Assembly: GCA_002355495.1 (NCBI GenBank)
Contig: AP017424.1
Coordinates: 6,885,501 to 6,949,500 of the forward strand
DNA from: Streptomyces laurentii
Lineage (GTDB): Bacteria > Actinomycetota > Actinomycetes > Streptomycetales > Streptomycetaceae
Reading direction: 5' to 3'
Length of the DNA: 64,000 nt
Under the pieces are notes generated by a model. That model had not been told where the DNA came from. It saw only the letters and a program-made list of their open reading frames with translations, and made no database searches. How positions within the stretch are numbered: the first letter of the stretch is position 1; each line of letters begins with the position of its first letter. Shown here piece after piece: positions 42,090 to 49,702 of this stretch. A program made the translations under genes and the position numbers.

Positions 42090-43475
42090 TCAGGCGGGCA
42101 GCAGCGCGTCCCACTGATCCCGGGTCGGGCCGTCGTAGCGGGGCTCGAAGTCCGGGCGGGCGGCCAGCCAGGCGGTGAGGTGACGCTCCACCTCGTCGGT
42201 GCCGTAGGCGTCCTCGGCCGGGAGCACGAGGTGGCGGGCCTGGGCACGGGCCCGCATGACGACCGGATCGTCGAACGCGCACGAGGCCAGGGCGGCGGCC
42301 CGCCGGTCGGAGAGCGGCGCGCTGTCGGCGAGACGCCGGCCGTTGTTCCTGTCGGACGTCACCTGCGCGTCGAACCACGGGCGGAGGGCCTCGGCCGTCC
42401 AGGCGTGGTACCCGGCGGGGTCCGCGGCGATCCCGTCGGCGTGGGCGGCCAGCCGCTGGGCGGCGATCAGGCCGAGCGCCACACCGTGGCCGAAGGTCGG
42501 GTTGGTGTGGATGAGGCTGTCCCCGGCGTTGACCAGGCCGGTGACGATCGGGCCGGCGTCGTCGGCGAGAGCGGTCCAGCGGTTGTCCAGACCGGCCATC
42601 GCGAGGACGTCCGAGCAGGGCTCGGGGTCCAGGTCGAGCCAGGCGGCGGAGGCCGGGAAGCGGCGGGCGGCGGCTTCGAAGACGGCGGGGTCGGTGAGCG
42701 CGCCGCGGGACGGATCGCCCGTGGCGAGCACCACGTTCACCGCGAAGACGCCGTTGTCGGACGGGAAGACGCCGGCGAGCGCGAACGCCGCGGACGAGCC
42801 GGTCTTGACCCGTTCCGGCTCGCGCGGGCCGTCGCCGCGCAGCCGGTACCAGCGGCACAGATACGCGATCCCGGTGCGGTGGCTCTCGACGACGGGCGGG
42901 CGGCAGCCGGCCGCGACCAGCCAGCCGGGAACGGGGGAGCGGCGCCCGGAGGCGTCGACGACCAGGTCCGCCGCGTGGGTCTCCGCGCCCAGGCGTACGC
43001 CGGTGACCCGGGGCACGCGGCCCTCGCCGGAAGCGGGGGCGACGTCGAGGGCGTCCACCCGGCGGCCCCGCCGCACCTCGACGCCCGGCTCGCGCCGTAC
43101 GGCCGCGGTCAGCGCGGCCTCCAGCACGATGCGGCGGGTCCGCAGGGTGATCAGGTCCTCGTCGCCGGCGCGGTACGGCGGGTGCGCGTCGAACCAGTCG
43201 AAGTCGTGGTACTCGCGGGCTCCGCGTGCCAGCAGGTCGGCGTACACGTCGGGGGCCTCGGCGAGCAGCACGGTGCGCACCGGGGCGAGGAGCGAGTGGG
43301 GCTGGACGGCCTGCGGGACCCGGGGCCGCTTCCAGTCGAAGAAGTCGCGGTCCGGATCCTCCGCGGCCTGCCGCGTGTCCTGCTCGAACAAGGTGACCGT
43401 GTGGCCCCGCCGTCCGAGCAGCAGGGCTGTTCCAAGGCCGCTGATTCCCCCGCCGATCACCGCAACTCGCGCCAT
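42090..43475 (-). CDS. FAD-dependent monooxygenase-like protein
   Basis: A 461-residue flavoprotein. The N-terminal VAVIGGGISGLGTALLLGRR is the FAD dinucleotide loop, followed by TVTLFEQDTR. The GD motif appears in GLVNAGDSLIHTNPTFGHGV (about 318-340), typical of PHBH-like hydroxylases, geranylgeranyl reductases and related enzymes. VVDASGRRSPVPGWL is the DG-like segment. A long C-terminal helical region follows. Substrate cannot be predicted, since no biosynthetic genes are adjacent. It starts at ATG 43475 and is preceded by a GGGAG site. Confidence 0.85.
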   Translation of the reverse strand: MARVAVIGGGISGLGTALLLGRRGHTVTLFEQDTRQAAEDPDRDFFDWKRPRVPQAVQPHSLLAPVRTVLLAEAPDVYADLLARGAREYHDFDWFDAHPPYRAGDEDLITLRTRRIVLEAALTAAVRREPGVEVRRGRRVDALDVAPASGEGRVPRVTGVRLGAETHAADLVVDASGRRSPVPGWLVAAGCRPPVVESHRTGIAYLCRWYRLRGDGPREPERVKTGSSAAFALAGVFPSDNGVFAVNVVLATGDPSRGALTDPAVFEAAARRFPASAAWLDLDPEPCSDVLAMAGLDNRWTALADDAGPIVTGLVNAGDSLIHTNPTFGHGVALGLIAAQRLAAHADGIAADPAGYHAWTAEALRPWFDAQVTSDRNNGRRLADSAPLSDRRAAALASCAFDDPVVMRARAQARHLVLPAEDAYGTDEVERHLTAWLAARPDFEPRYDGPTRDQWDALLPA

Positions 43476-43547
43476 GAGCTCCCTCTCGCGTCGTGTTGCG
43501 GAGGCAGCCTAGCGTGTGGTGATCATCCGGCTGTCACCGACCGGAAA

Positions 43548-43751
43548 TCAGTGCGAGGAGCGCTGGTCGCCGAGGCCGTCGAGGAACCCCTTCGCCTTCT
43601 CCACGCCGGTGTCGATGCGGTCGCTGTACTTGCCGTCCGTCTTGCTGTCGACGACGTCGGCAGCCTTCTCCAGCCCTTGCGCCACGAGCTCCCCGTGGTC
43701 GGCGGCGAACTCGAGTGCCTTGTCCTTCAGGCCCTTCAGGTTGTCGAACAC
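43548..43751 (-). CDS. MT0933-family antitoxin-like small protein
   Basis: A 67-residue acidic, helical protein: MFDNLKGLKDKALEFAADHG then ELVAQGLEKAADVVDSKTDG and KYSDRIDTGVEKAKGFLD. This matches the MT0933/Rv0909-type family, annotated as antitoxins from mycobacterial toxin-antitoxin pairs. No partner toxin is seen on either side, as in most Streptomyces copies, so here it is more likely a stress-related solo protein. It has a ribosome site, GGAAGGAAC, just before the ATG. Confidence 0.85.
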   Translation of the reverse strand: MFDNLKGLKDKALEFAADHGELVAQGLEKAADVVDSKTDGKYSDRIDTGVEKAKGFLDGLGDQRSSH

Positions 43752-43839
43752 GGGGACACGTTCCTTCCGGTGGTGCGATGCCCGGGGTCGGCCGGGCGGA
43801 TGGTGCGCAGGACGCCGGCCGGGTGGCCGACATGGAGAG

Positions 43840-43873
43840 GACGCCGCACGCCGGACCTCCGACGTGCGGCGTC
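43840..43873 (-). terminator. Hairpin terminator of the terD-like gene
   Basis: GACGCCGCACG at 43840-43850 and its perfect complement at 43863-43873 form an 11-bp stem with a 12-base loop, starting 15 bases after the terD-like stop on the minus strand. Confidence 0.65.
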
Positions 43874-43887
43874 AGGGGTGCCGGACG

Positions 43888-44463
43888 TCAGACGTTGACG
43901 CCGAAGTCGAGGGCGATGCCGCGCAGTCCGGAGGCGTAACCCTGGCCGACGGCACGGAACTTCCACTCCGTGCCGTGCCGGTAGAGCTCGCCGAAGACCA
44001 TCGCCGTCTCGGTCGAGGCGTCCTCCGACAGGTCGTAACGGGCTATCTCGCGGCCGTCCGTCTGGTTCACGACGCGGATGTACGCGTTGCGGACCTGACC
44101 GAAGCTCTGGCCCCGGTTCTCGGCGTCGTGGATCGACACCGGGAAGACGATCTTGGCGATGTCGGGGGAGACGGCGGCGAGATTCACCTTGACCGACTCG
44201 TCGTCGCCGTCGCCCTCGCCCGTGAGGTTGTCGCCGGTGTGCTCGACGGAGCCGTCCGGGCTGGTCAGGTTGTTGTAGAAGACGAAGTGACCGTCCGACA
44301 GGACCTTGCCGGAGGCGTCGCACAGCAGGGCCGACGCGTCCAGGTCGTAGTCCGCTCCGGTCGTCGTCCGCACGTCCCAGCCCAGACCCACCAGGACGGC
44401 GGTCAGGCCGGGGGCCTCCTTGCTGAGGGATACGTTGCCGCCCTTGGCCAGGGTTACGCCCAC
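43888..44463 (-). CDS. TerD-family tellurium/stress protein
   Basis: A 191-residue beta-sandwich protein with the full TerD pattern: GVTLAKGGNVSLSKEAPGLT, VGLGWDVRTTTGADYDLDAS, SDGHFVFYNNLTSPDGSVEH then TGDNLTGEGDGDDE, and IRVVNQTDGREIARYDLSED. The acidic DxDxS and GDGDDE loops bind calcium. These proteins are abundant in Streptomyces and are tied to envelope stress, tellurite and phage resistance. Length is standard. GTG 44463 has GGAGGA 8-13 bases upstream. A palindrome in its upstream region also occurs, inverted, before the small gene on the other strand. Confidence 0.93.
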   Translation of the reverse strand: MGVTLAKGGNVSLSKEAPGLTAVLVGLGWDVRTTTGADYDLDASALLCDASGKVLSDGHFVFYNNLTSPDGSVEHTGDNLTGEGDGDDESVKVNLAAVSPDIAKIVFPVSIHDAENRGQSFGQVRNAYIRVVNQTDGREIARYDLSEDASTETAMVFGELYRHGTEWKFRAVGQGYASGLRGIALDFGVNV

Positions 44464-44542
44464 TGTTCTTCCTCCGTTGTCGCGTCGCGCCGCATTCGGC
44501 CTGTCACCTGGTGCAACGCAGAGGTTACCGTCACGGTTCCCC

Positions 44543-44700
44543 GGTTTGCGCAACCCCTGAAGTGTGAGCTTCGCCGACCGCGCATCGGCGGCCTGCCGCA
44601 TCGGTTCACGAGGCGCCCCGCGCGGCCTCGACGAGCGTCCGTCGAGGTCACGGGGGCTGGCGCGACCGGCCCGTTCCTTAGTTCAATGGTTGCGCAAACC
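44543..44700. promoter_or_regulatory. Inverted pair of 13-bp palindrome-like elements
   Basis: GGTTTGCGCAACC at 44543-44555 and its exact reverse complement GGTTGCGCAAACC at 44688-44700 lie in the shared upstream region of the terD-like gene and the small gene at 44727. Each is itself almost palindromic about GCGC, and both are followed by a TGAAGT-like hexamer one to three bases later. This suggests a common regulator. Confidence 0.45.
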
Positions 44701-44726
44701 GTGAAGTAGCCTTGGAGGGGGAACAC

Positions 44727-44951
44727 ATGACGGTACGGGAGAGCGCGCTGCTCGTCGGCGGTCCCGCGGACGGTCTGCGCGTGACGGTGACCGGCCGGCC
44801 GCGGGTCCTGCAGGTGACGTATCCGTGCGCGGTCGAGGGGGCGGGTCCGGAAGCCGCCGGGGTACGCGTCGAGGCCCTGCACGTCTACCGGTTGGACCAG
44901 GGCGCGCCGGACGGCCCGCCGCGCTACGGATACGACCCGGCGAGTCCGTGA
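44727..44951 (+). CDS. Small conserved-looking hypothetical protein
   Basis: A 74-residue protein starting at ATG 44727 after the strong site GGAGGGGGA. The sequence has a Gly/Pro-rich start (ALLVGGPADGLRVTVTGRPR), two short strands (VLQVTYPCAVEG and VRVEALHVYRLDQ) and a Pro/Gly-rich end with PRYGYDPASP. This resembles small Streptomyces proteins of about 70-90 residues that begin LLVGGPADG, whose function is unknown. It is divergent from the terD-like gene and shares a palindromic element with it. Confidence 0.7.
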   Translation: MTVRESALLVGGPADGLRVTVTGRPRVLQVTYPCAVEGAGPEAAGVRVEALHVYRLDQGAPDGPPRYGYDPASP

Positions 44952-45065
44952 CCCGGACGCATGCACCCCCATGTGGCCTAACCTTGCCAACACCCGCCAT
45001 GGGGAAACCGCACGGACGAACCGCTCGTCCCCTTCTGTATCGGCCGGACGAGTGAAGGCGTACCG

Positions 45066-46580
45066 ATGACTGGCAAGCATCACCCACCGCAGGGGCGCCG
45101 GGGCGCCGCCGGGGTCCGGTCGCACGGGCCCGGCCGGCGCCGCGGCGGCCGACTGCTCGCGACGGCCACGGCCCTGCTGGTGCTCGCCGTGTCGGGCATG
45201 GGCTGGATCTATCTCGAAGTCAGCGGCGACATCGCCACGTTCGGCGCCGACGGGCTTTCCGGCAACCGGCCCGCCGCCACCTCTCAGGGGCAGAACGTCC
45301 TGGTCATCGGCTCGGACGCGCGGACCGACGGGAACGACGAACTGGGCGGCGGCAAGAAGGGCGACATCGGCCGCTCCGACACCACGTTCCTGCTGCACGT
45401 GTACGCGGACCAACGGCACGCCGTGGCCGTGTCCTTCCCCCGCGACACCCTCGTGGGCATCCCGCCGTGCCGGCTCCCCGACGGCACGTGGACGCCGCCG
45501 CAGACCGACGTCATGTTCAACTCGGCGTTCACCGTGGGGCAGACCGCCACCGGCAACCCCGCCTGTACGCAGAACACCGTCGAGAAGCTCACCGGCCTGC
45601 GGGTCGACCACACCGTCGTCGTCGACTTCAAGGGCTTCGCCGCCCTGACCGAGGTCGTCGGCGGCGTGCGGGTGTGCCTGCCCACCGACGTGTACCAGAA
45701 GGACCTCGACCCCCACCGCACGACACCCGGCGAGCTGGTGTTCCCCAAGGGGGAGCAGACCGTTTCCGGCAAGCAGGCCCTGGACTACGTCCGGCTGCGG
45801 CACGGCGTCGGCGACGGCTCCGACATCGGCCGCATCAAGCGCCAACAGGCCTTCGTCGCCAGCCTGTTGAAGAAGGTCAGAAGCGAGGGCCTGACCCCGG
45901 CCAGGCTGCTGCCGCTCGCGAACGCGGCGACCGCCTCGCTCACCGTCGACCCCGGACTCGGCTCGGCGGACAAGCTCATCGACTTCGCGATGTCGATGAA
46001 GGACATCGACCTGCGCGACACCACGTTCGTCACGCTGCCGTGGCGCTACCAAGGCGCGCGCGTCGCGATCGTCCGGCCCGAGGCCGACGCGCTCTGGGCC
46101 GCGCTCAGGTCCGACCGTCCCCTCGCCGGCACCACCGGAAGCAAGCACCCCGGCGGCGACGACGGCCGTCCGTCGGCGCCCTCCTCCGGCGCCCCCGAGT
46201 TGCCGTCCGGCCGCGGCATCGCCGTCGCCGTCCTCAACGGCACCCGGACCACCGGACTCGCCGCCCACGCCTCCGAGATGCTCCGGTCCGCCGGCTACAC
46301 CGTCACCCGGACGGCCACCGCCGTGGACCAGGACCACCCCCTTACGGTCATCGAGTACGGTCCCGGCCGCGAGGCCGAGGCCAAGGCGGTCGCCCGGCGC
46401 TTCGCGAGCGCCGAACTGCGCCCCGCCGAGACCGCCGGCATCACCATCACCCTCGGCCGGTCCTACGCGGACGACCCCGACGCCCCCGTGAGCCCCACGG
46501 GCGCGCCGACCGCGACGGTGCCGCCCGAGGACACCCGCTCCGCCGCCGACGACCCCTGCGCCGACCTCTCGTACGGCTGA
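45066..46580 (+). CDS. LytR-CpsA-Psr (LCP) family cell-wall ligase
   Basis: A 504-residue membrane-anchored enzyme. A basic N-terminus precedes one membrane helix (about 30-50). The LCP domain (about 75-245) holds NVLVIGSDARTD, SDTTFLLHVYAD, VSFPRDTLVGIPPC and a DIGRIKRQQAFVASLLKKV segment with the conserved Arg residues that bind pyrophosphate of polyprenyl substrates. A LytR_C domain follows (about 380-465) after a Gly/Pro/Ser linker, and a short disordered tail closes the protein. LCP enzymes attach teichoic-acid-like or other glycopolymers to peptidoglycan. Length and motifs are complete. Confidence 0.9.
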   Translation: MTGKHHPPQGRRGAAGVRSHGPGRRRGGRLLATATALLVLAVSGMGWIYLEVSGDIATFGADGLSGNRPAATSQGQNVLVIGSDARTDGNDELGGGKKGDIGRSDTTFLLHVYADQRHAVAVSFPRDTLVGIPPCRLPDGTWTPPQTDVMFNSAFTVGQTATGNPACTQNTVEKLTGLRVDHTVVVDFKGFAALTEVVGGVRVCLPTDVYQKDLDPHRTTPGELVFPKGEQTVSGKQALDYVRLRHGVGDGSDIGRIKRQQAFVASLLKKVRSEGLTPARLLPLANAATASLTVDPGLGSADKLIDFAMSMKDIDLRDTTFVTLPWRYQGARVAIVRPEADALWAALRSDRPLAGTTGSKHPGGDDGRPSAPSSGAPELPSGRGIAVAVLNGTRTTGLAAHASEMLRSAGYTVTRTATAVDQDHPLTVIEYGPGREAEAKAVARRFASAELRPAETAGITITLGRSYADDPDAPVSPTGAPTATVPPEDTRSAADDPCADLSYG

Positions 46581-46733
46581 CTCGGCCGCGCCGCTCCGCG
46601 CGCCGCCGGTCCGTCCGGCGCGGGACGGCGCGGTACGGTCGCGGTCGTCGCCACACGGCGGTCCGGTGTGTCAGGGTGGTCCGGGGCGGGGCGGCTGCCG
46701 GAGCCGGGGACCGGGGGGTCGGGAGCGGTTGCC

Positions 46734-47081
46734 TCAGGCACCGGTGCCACGATGCCGCACGAGCGTGCGGGCACTGAGCTGGCCCACCATCACCCGGACC
46801 ACCGTCACCACATCGGGATCGTCCACGTAATAGACCTGCCGCCGGCCCTCGCGCCGGGAGCGCACCAGCCCCGCCAGTTTCAGCTTGGTGAGGTGCTGGC
46901 TGACCGCGGGCAGCGCGCCGCCGACCCGCTCCGCGAGCCCGGTCACATCGCTCTCGCCCTGCGCCAGCGCCCACACGATGTGCAGCCGCGCGGGCGACGA
47001 GAGGAGTCCGAACGCGGCGGCGGCCTCCGTCAGTACCTCGGCGGGAGGATCAGCGAAGCCGCCCGCGTCTGCCGCCACCAC
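46734..47081 (-). CDS. ArsR/SmtB-family regulator coupled to a two-component system
   Basis: A 115-residue winged-helix protein: LTEAAAAFGLLSSPARLHIV, the recognition region VGGALPAVSQHLTKLKLAG, and the wing VRSRREGRRQVYYVDD. No cysteine metal-binding CxC in the recognition helix is present, so it is not a classical arsenic/cadmium sensor. The GTG start at 47081 lies 32 bases inside the end of the histidine kinase gene, implying translational coupling. It may add a second input, perhaps redox or metal, to the same regulon. Confidence 0.85.
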   Translation of the reverse strand: MVAADAGGFADPPAEVLTEAAAAFGLLSSPARLHIVWALAQGESDVTGLAERVGGALPAVSQHLTKLKLAGLVRSRREGRRQVYYVDDPDVVTVVRVMVGQLSARTLVRHRGTGA

Positions 47082-48711
47082 AGCTCACCCCTCCCATGCC
47101 CTGACCGAAAGCCCTCAGTCTAGGGGGTACCCCGTGGGGGATGGGGGCGGCGGCGCCGGGCGGGGGCAGCCAGAGGGTGAAGCGGGTGCGGCCGGGGCGG
47201 CTGGTGACCGTGGCCCGGCCGCCGTGGGCGCGGGTGACGGCGTCCACGATGGCGAGGCCGAGTCCGGTCGAGCCACCGGCACGCGAGCGCGCGGAGTCGC
47301 CGCGGGTGAACCGGCGGAAGACGCCGGGCAGCAGCTCGGCCGGGATGCCCGGGCCGTCGTCGGTGACGGTGAGGGTGACACCCCCGGCCTCGGTGCCGCC
47401 CCCGGTGCCGGTGTCGGCGTCGGTGTCCTTGGCGTCTTCGGACAGCGCCGCGCCGGTGGAGAGGGCGACGGTGACCCGGGTGCCGTCCGGGGTGTGCCGC
47501 CCGGCGTTCGCGAGGAGGTTGGCGAGCACCTGGTGGAGGCGGTCCTCGTCGCCGGTGACCTGGACGGGTTCCTCGGGGAGTTCCAGTTCCCAGCGGTGTC
47601 CGGGGTGCCGGGCCGTCGCGTCCGCCACGGTGTCGAGGACCACCCGGGTCAGGTCCACTTCGTCCCGGCGCAGCCCGCGGCCCGCGTCCAGCCGGGCGAG
47701 CAGCAGCAATTCGTCCACCAGCAGGCTCATCCGGCGCGACTCGGCGTCGATGCGTTCCAGCGCGTGCCGGACGTCGTCGGGCAGGGTGTCGCCGTGGGCG
47801 CGCAGGACGAGTTCGGCGCGCGCCCGCACGGTGGCCACGGGGGTACGCAGTTCGTGTCCGGCGTCGGCGGCGAAGGTCCGCAGCCGTTCCTCGACCACGT
47901 GGCGGCTGTCCAGGGCGTCTCCGACATGGCCGAGCATCCGGTTGAACGCGCCGGTCAGCCGGCCCGCCTCGGTCTCCGGCCGGGTGCCGGGCAGCGGCGG
48001 CGGCATGGCGACCTGCCCGGTGGCGAGCGGCAGCCGGGTCACCTCGTCGGCGGTCGCCGCGAGGCGTTCCAGGGGGCGCAGCGAGAGACGGGTCCACGCG
48101 GCGGCCGTCACCCCGGCCGCCGTGAGGACGAGCCCGAACACGACGGTCTCCACGGCCACGAGCCGGTCCACCGTCTCCTCGACGGGCCGCAGCGGCAGTC
48201 CCGACAGCAGCACGTCGCCGTCGTCGCCGTTCCAGGCGGCCACCCGGTACGCGCCGAGACGGTCGAGGTGCAGGGTCCGGGGCTTGGCGTCCGGAGGCTG
48301 GGCGGTGAGCGCCCGCGCTTCGGCGGCGGTCAGCGGCACCGTGACGTAGCCGGCCCCCCGGACGACGGCGGCGCGTTCGACCCGGTCGCCCAGCACCCGG
48401 GCGCCGAAGGTCCCGTCGGCCTGGCCCCGGGTGTCGCCGAGGTTGTCGGCGTCGGGCCGGCGCTCGTGTTCGAGGCTGACCGCGAAGCGGCCGCCGCCCG
48501 CCGCGATCTGCTGGTCGAGCCGGCCGACCAGGAAGCTGCGCAGCGCGATCACGGTGACCAGGCCGACCACGCCGCAGGCCAGCGCGAGCAGGACGACGAG
48601 GCCCGCGGTGAGCCGGGCGCGGAGCGAGCGCGGCAGCCGGGGACGGAGCCGGGTACGCGGTGAGCGCCACAGCCGGGGGCGGAGCCGGGTACGCCCGTCG
48701 CGGGGGGTCAT
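47050..48711 (-). CDS. Membrane sensor histidine kinase
   Basis: A 553-residue kinase. Two membrane helices (about 32-52 and 165-190) flank an extracytoplasmic sensor of about 110 residues. HAMP follows, then HisKA with the phospho-accepting His286 in ADAGHELRTPVATV and a HATPase_c domain with N, G1 (DDGPGIP) and G2 (STGLGLAIV) boxes. An acidic insert (EDAKDTDADTGTGGG) interrupts the ATPase domain. The start overlaps the response regulator stop by ATGA. This is the classic OmpR-class pair and acts on the divergent electron-transfer operon by inference from shared repeats. Confidence 0.9.
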   Translation of the reverse strand: MTPRDGRTRLRPRLWRSPRTRLRPRLPRSLRARLTAGLVVLLALACGVVGLVTVIALRSFLVGRLDQQIAAGGGRFAVSLEHERRPDADNLGDTRGQADGTFGARVLGDRVERAAVVRGAGYVTVPLTAAEARALTAQPPDAKPRTLHLDRLGAYRVAAWNGDDGDVLLSGLPLRPVEETVDRLVAVETVVFGLVLTAAGVTAAAWTRLSLRPLERLAATADEVTRLPLATGQVAMPPPLPGTRPETEAGRLTGAFNRMLGHVGDALDSRHVVEERLRTFAADAGHELRTPVATVRARAELVLRAHGDTLPDDVRHALERIDAESRRMSLLVDELLLLARLDAGRGLRRDEVDLTRVVLDTVADATARHPGHRWELELPEEPVQVTGDEDRLHQVLANLLANAGRHTPDGTRVTVALSTGAALSEDAKDTDADTGTGGGTEAGGVTLTVTDDGPGIPAELLPGVFRRFTRGDSARSRAGGSTGLGLAIVDAVTRAHGGRATVTSRPGRTRFTLWLPPPGAAAPIPHGVPPRLRAFGQGMGGVSCGGGRRGRLR

Positions 48712-49463
48712 CGCCGTTCGGGCCGCAGCACGTAGCCGACCCCGCGCACGGTGTGGATCAGCGGCGAGCGGCCCGCGTCGATCTTCTTGCGGAGATAGCT
48801 GACGTACAGCTCGACGACATGGGCGCGGCCCCCGAAGTCGTACCGCCAGACGTGTTCGAGGATCTGCCGCCTGGACAGCACACGGCGCTGGTTGCGCAGG
48901 AGGTAGCGGAGCAGCTCGAACTCGGTGCGGGTCAGCTCGACGGGCACGCCGCCCCGGGTGACCTCGTGGCCCTCCTCGTCCATCACGAGGTCGCCGGCGG
49001 TCAGCAGCGGCCTGCCGCTCGGGACCGCGCCGGCGTCGGCGCCCGCCGCGATCCCGGCACGGCGCAGCAGCCCCCGCAGCCGGGCCAGCACCTCTTCGAG
49101 GCTGAACGGCTTGGTGACGTAGTCGTCGGCGCCCGCGGTGATCCCGGCGATCCGGTCCTCGACGGCGTCCCGCGCGGTCAGGAAGAGCACGCACACCCCC
49201 GGCCGGGCCGCCCGCAGCCGGGTCAGCACGTACGGGCCGTCGTGGTCGGGCAGCATCCAGTCGAGGACCACCGCGTCGGGCCCGAAGCCCTCGGCCACCG
49301 CGACGGCGTCGGCGGCCGTCCCGGCGGTGCGTACGTCCCAGCCCTCGGCCCGCAGGGCGGCGGCCAGGACTTCGGCGAGGTCCGGTTCGTCGTCGACGAC
49401 CAGCGCACGGGGCCGGGCGCCGTCGGGGCGGAGCGGGACCTCGGTGTGTATCGACGGGTTCAT
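48708..49463 (-). CDS. OmpR/PhoB-family response regulator
   Basis: A 251-residue regulator. The receiver domain (about 20-135) has ALVVDDEPDLAEVL, the phospho-Asp in AVVLDWMLPDHDG, the Thr of FLTARDAVEDRI and the Lys of DDYVTKPFSLEEV. The winged helix (about 160-250) shows LTRTEFELLRYLLRNQRRVL, SRRQILEHVWRYDFGG and HTVRGVGYVLRPE. ATG 49463 has GGAAGGAC just upstream. Direct repeats of CTCTGA with 11-bp periodicity lie immediately upstream of this gene and again before the divergent operon, which suits an OmpR-type dimer. Confidence 0.92.
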   Translation of the reverse strand: MNPSIHTEVPLRPDGARPRALVVDDEPDLAEVLAAALRAEGWDVRTAGTAADAVAVAEGFGPDAVVLDWMLPDHDGPYVLTRLRAARPGVCVLFLTARDAVEDRIAGITAGADDYVTKPFSLEEVLARLRGLLRRAGIAAGADAGAVPSGRPLLTAGDLVMDEEGHEVTRGGVPVELTRTEFELLRYLLRNQRRVLSRRQILEHVWRYDFGGRAHVVELYVSYLRKKIDAGRSPLIHTVRGVGYVLRPERR

Positions 49464-49511
49464 GGTCCTTCCAGCATGCCGGACGGCGTGGGGCGGGTGA
49501 GTCGCACGATG

Positions 49512-49637
49512 CCTCTGAGTTTCCTCTGAATCGACGCGCGCGGTGTTTCCGCGCGCCCCGTGTGTCCTGCCTGTCCTGCTGCCTGTCCCGCCTGTCCGCA
49601 CCTCGGCGCCGGGGCCGCTTCAGAAGATCCTCAGAGG
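49512..49637. promoter_or_regulatory. Two inverted 19-bp direct-repeat operators in a divergent promoter region
   Basis: CCTCTGAGTTTCCTCTGAA at 49512-49530 and, on the other strand, CCTCTGAGGATCTTCTGAA at 49619-49637 agree at 16 of 19 positions. Each contains two CTCTGA-type half-sites 11 bp apart. One copy is closest to the regulator gene and the other lies 66 bases before the ferric-reductase-like gene, so the OmpR-type regulator probably controls both directions. Confidence 0.65.
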
Positions 49638-49702
49638 TCCGCGTCCGACAGTGGGGGAGTTCCCGGCGCCCGCCGGGGCCGTACCGGAGGGACCGCGAGG
49701 GA

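Noticed and set aside
43548..43751. A toxin-antitoxin locus around the MT0933-type gene.
   Set aside because: Neither neighbour is a toxin-like gene, and there is no overlapping small gene on the same strand.
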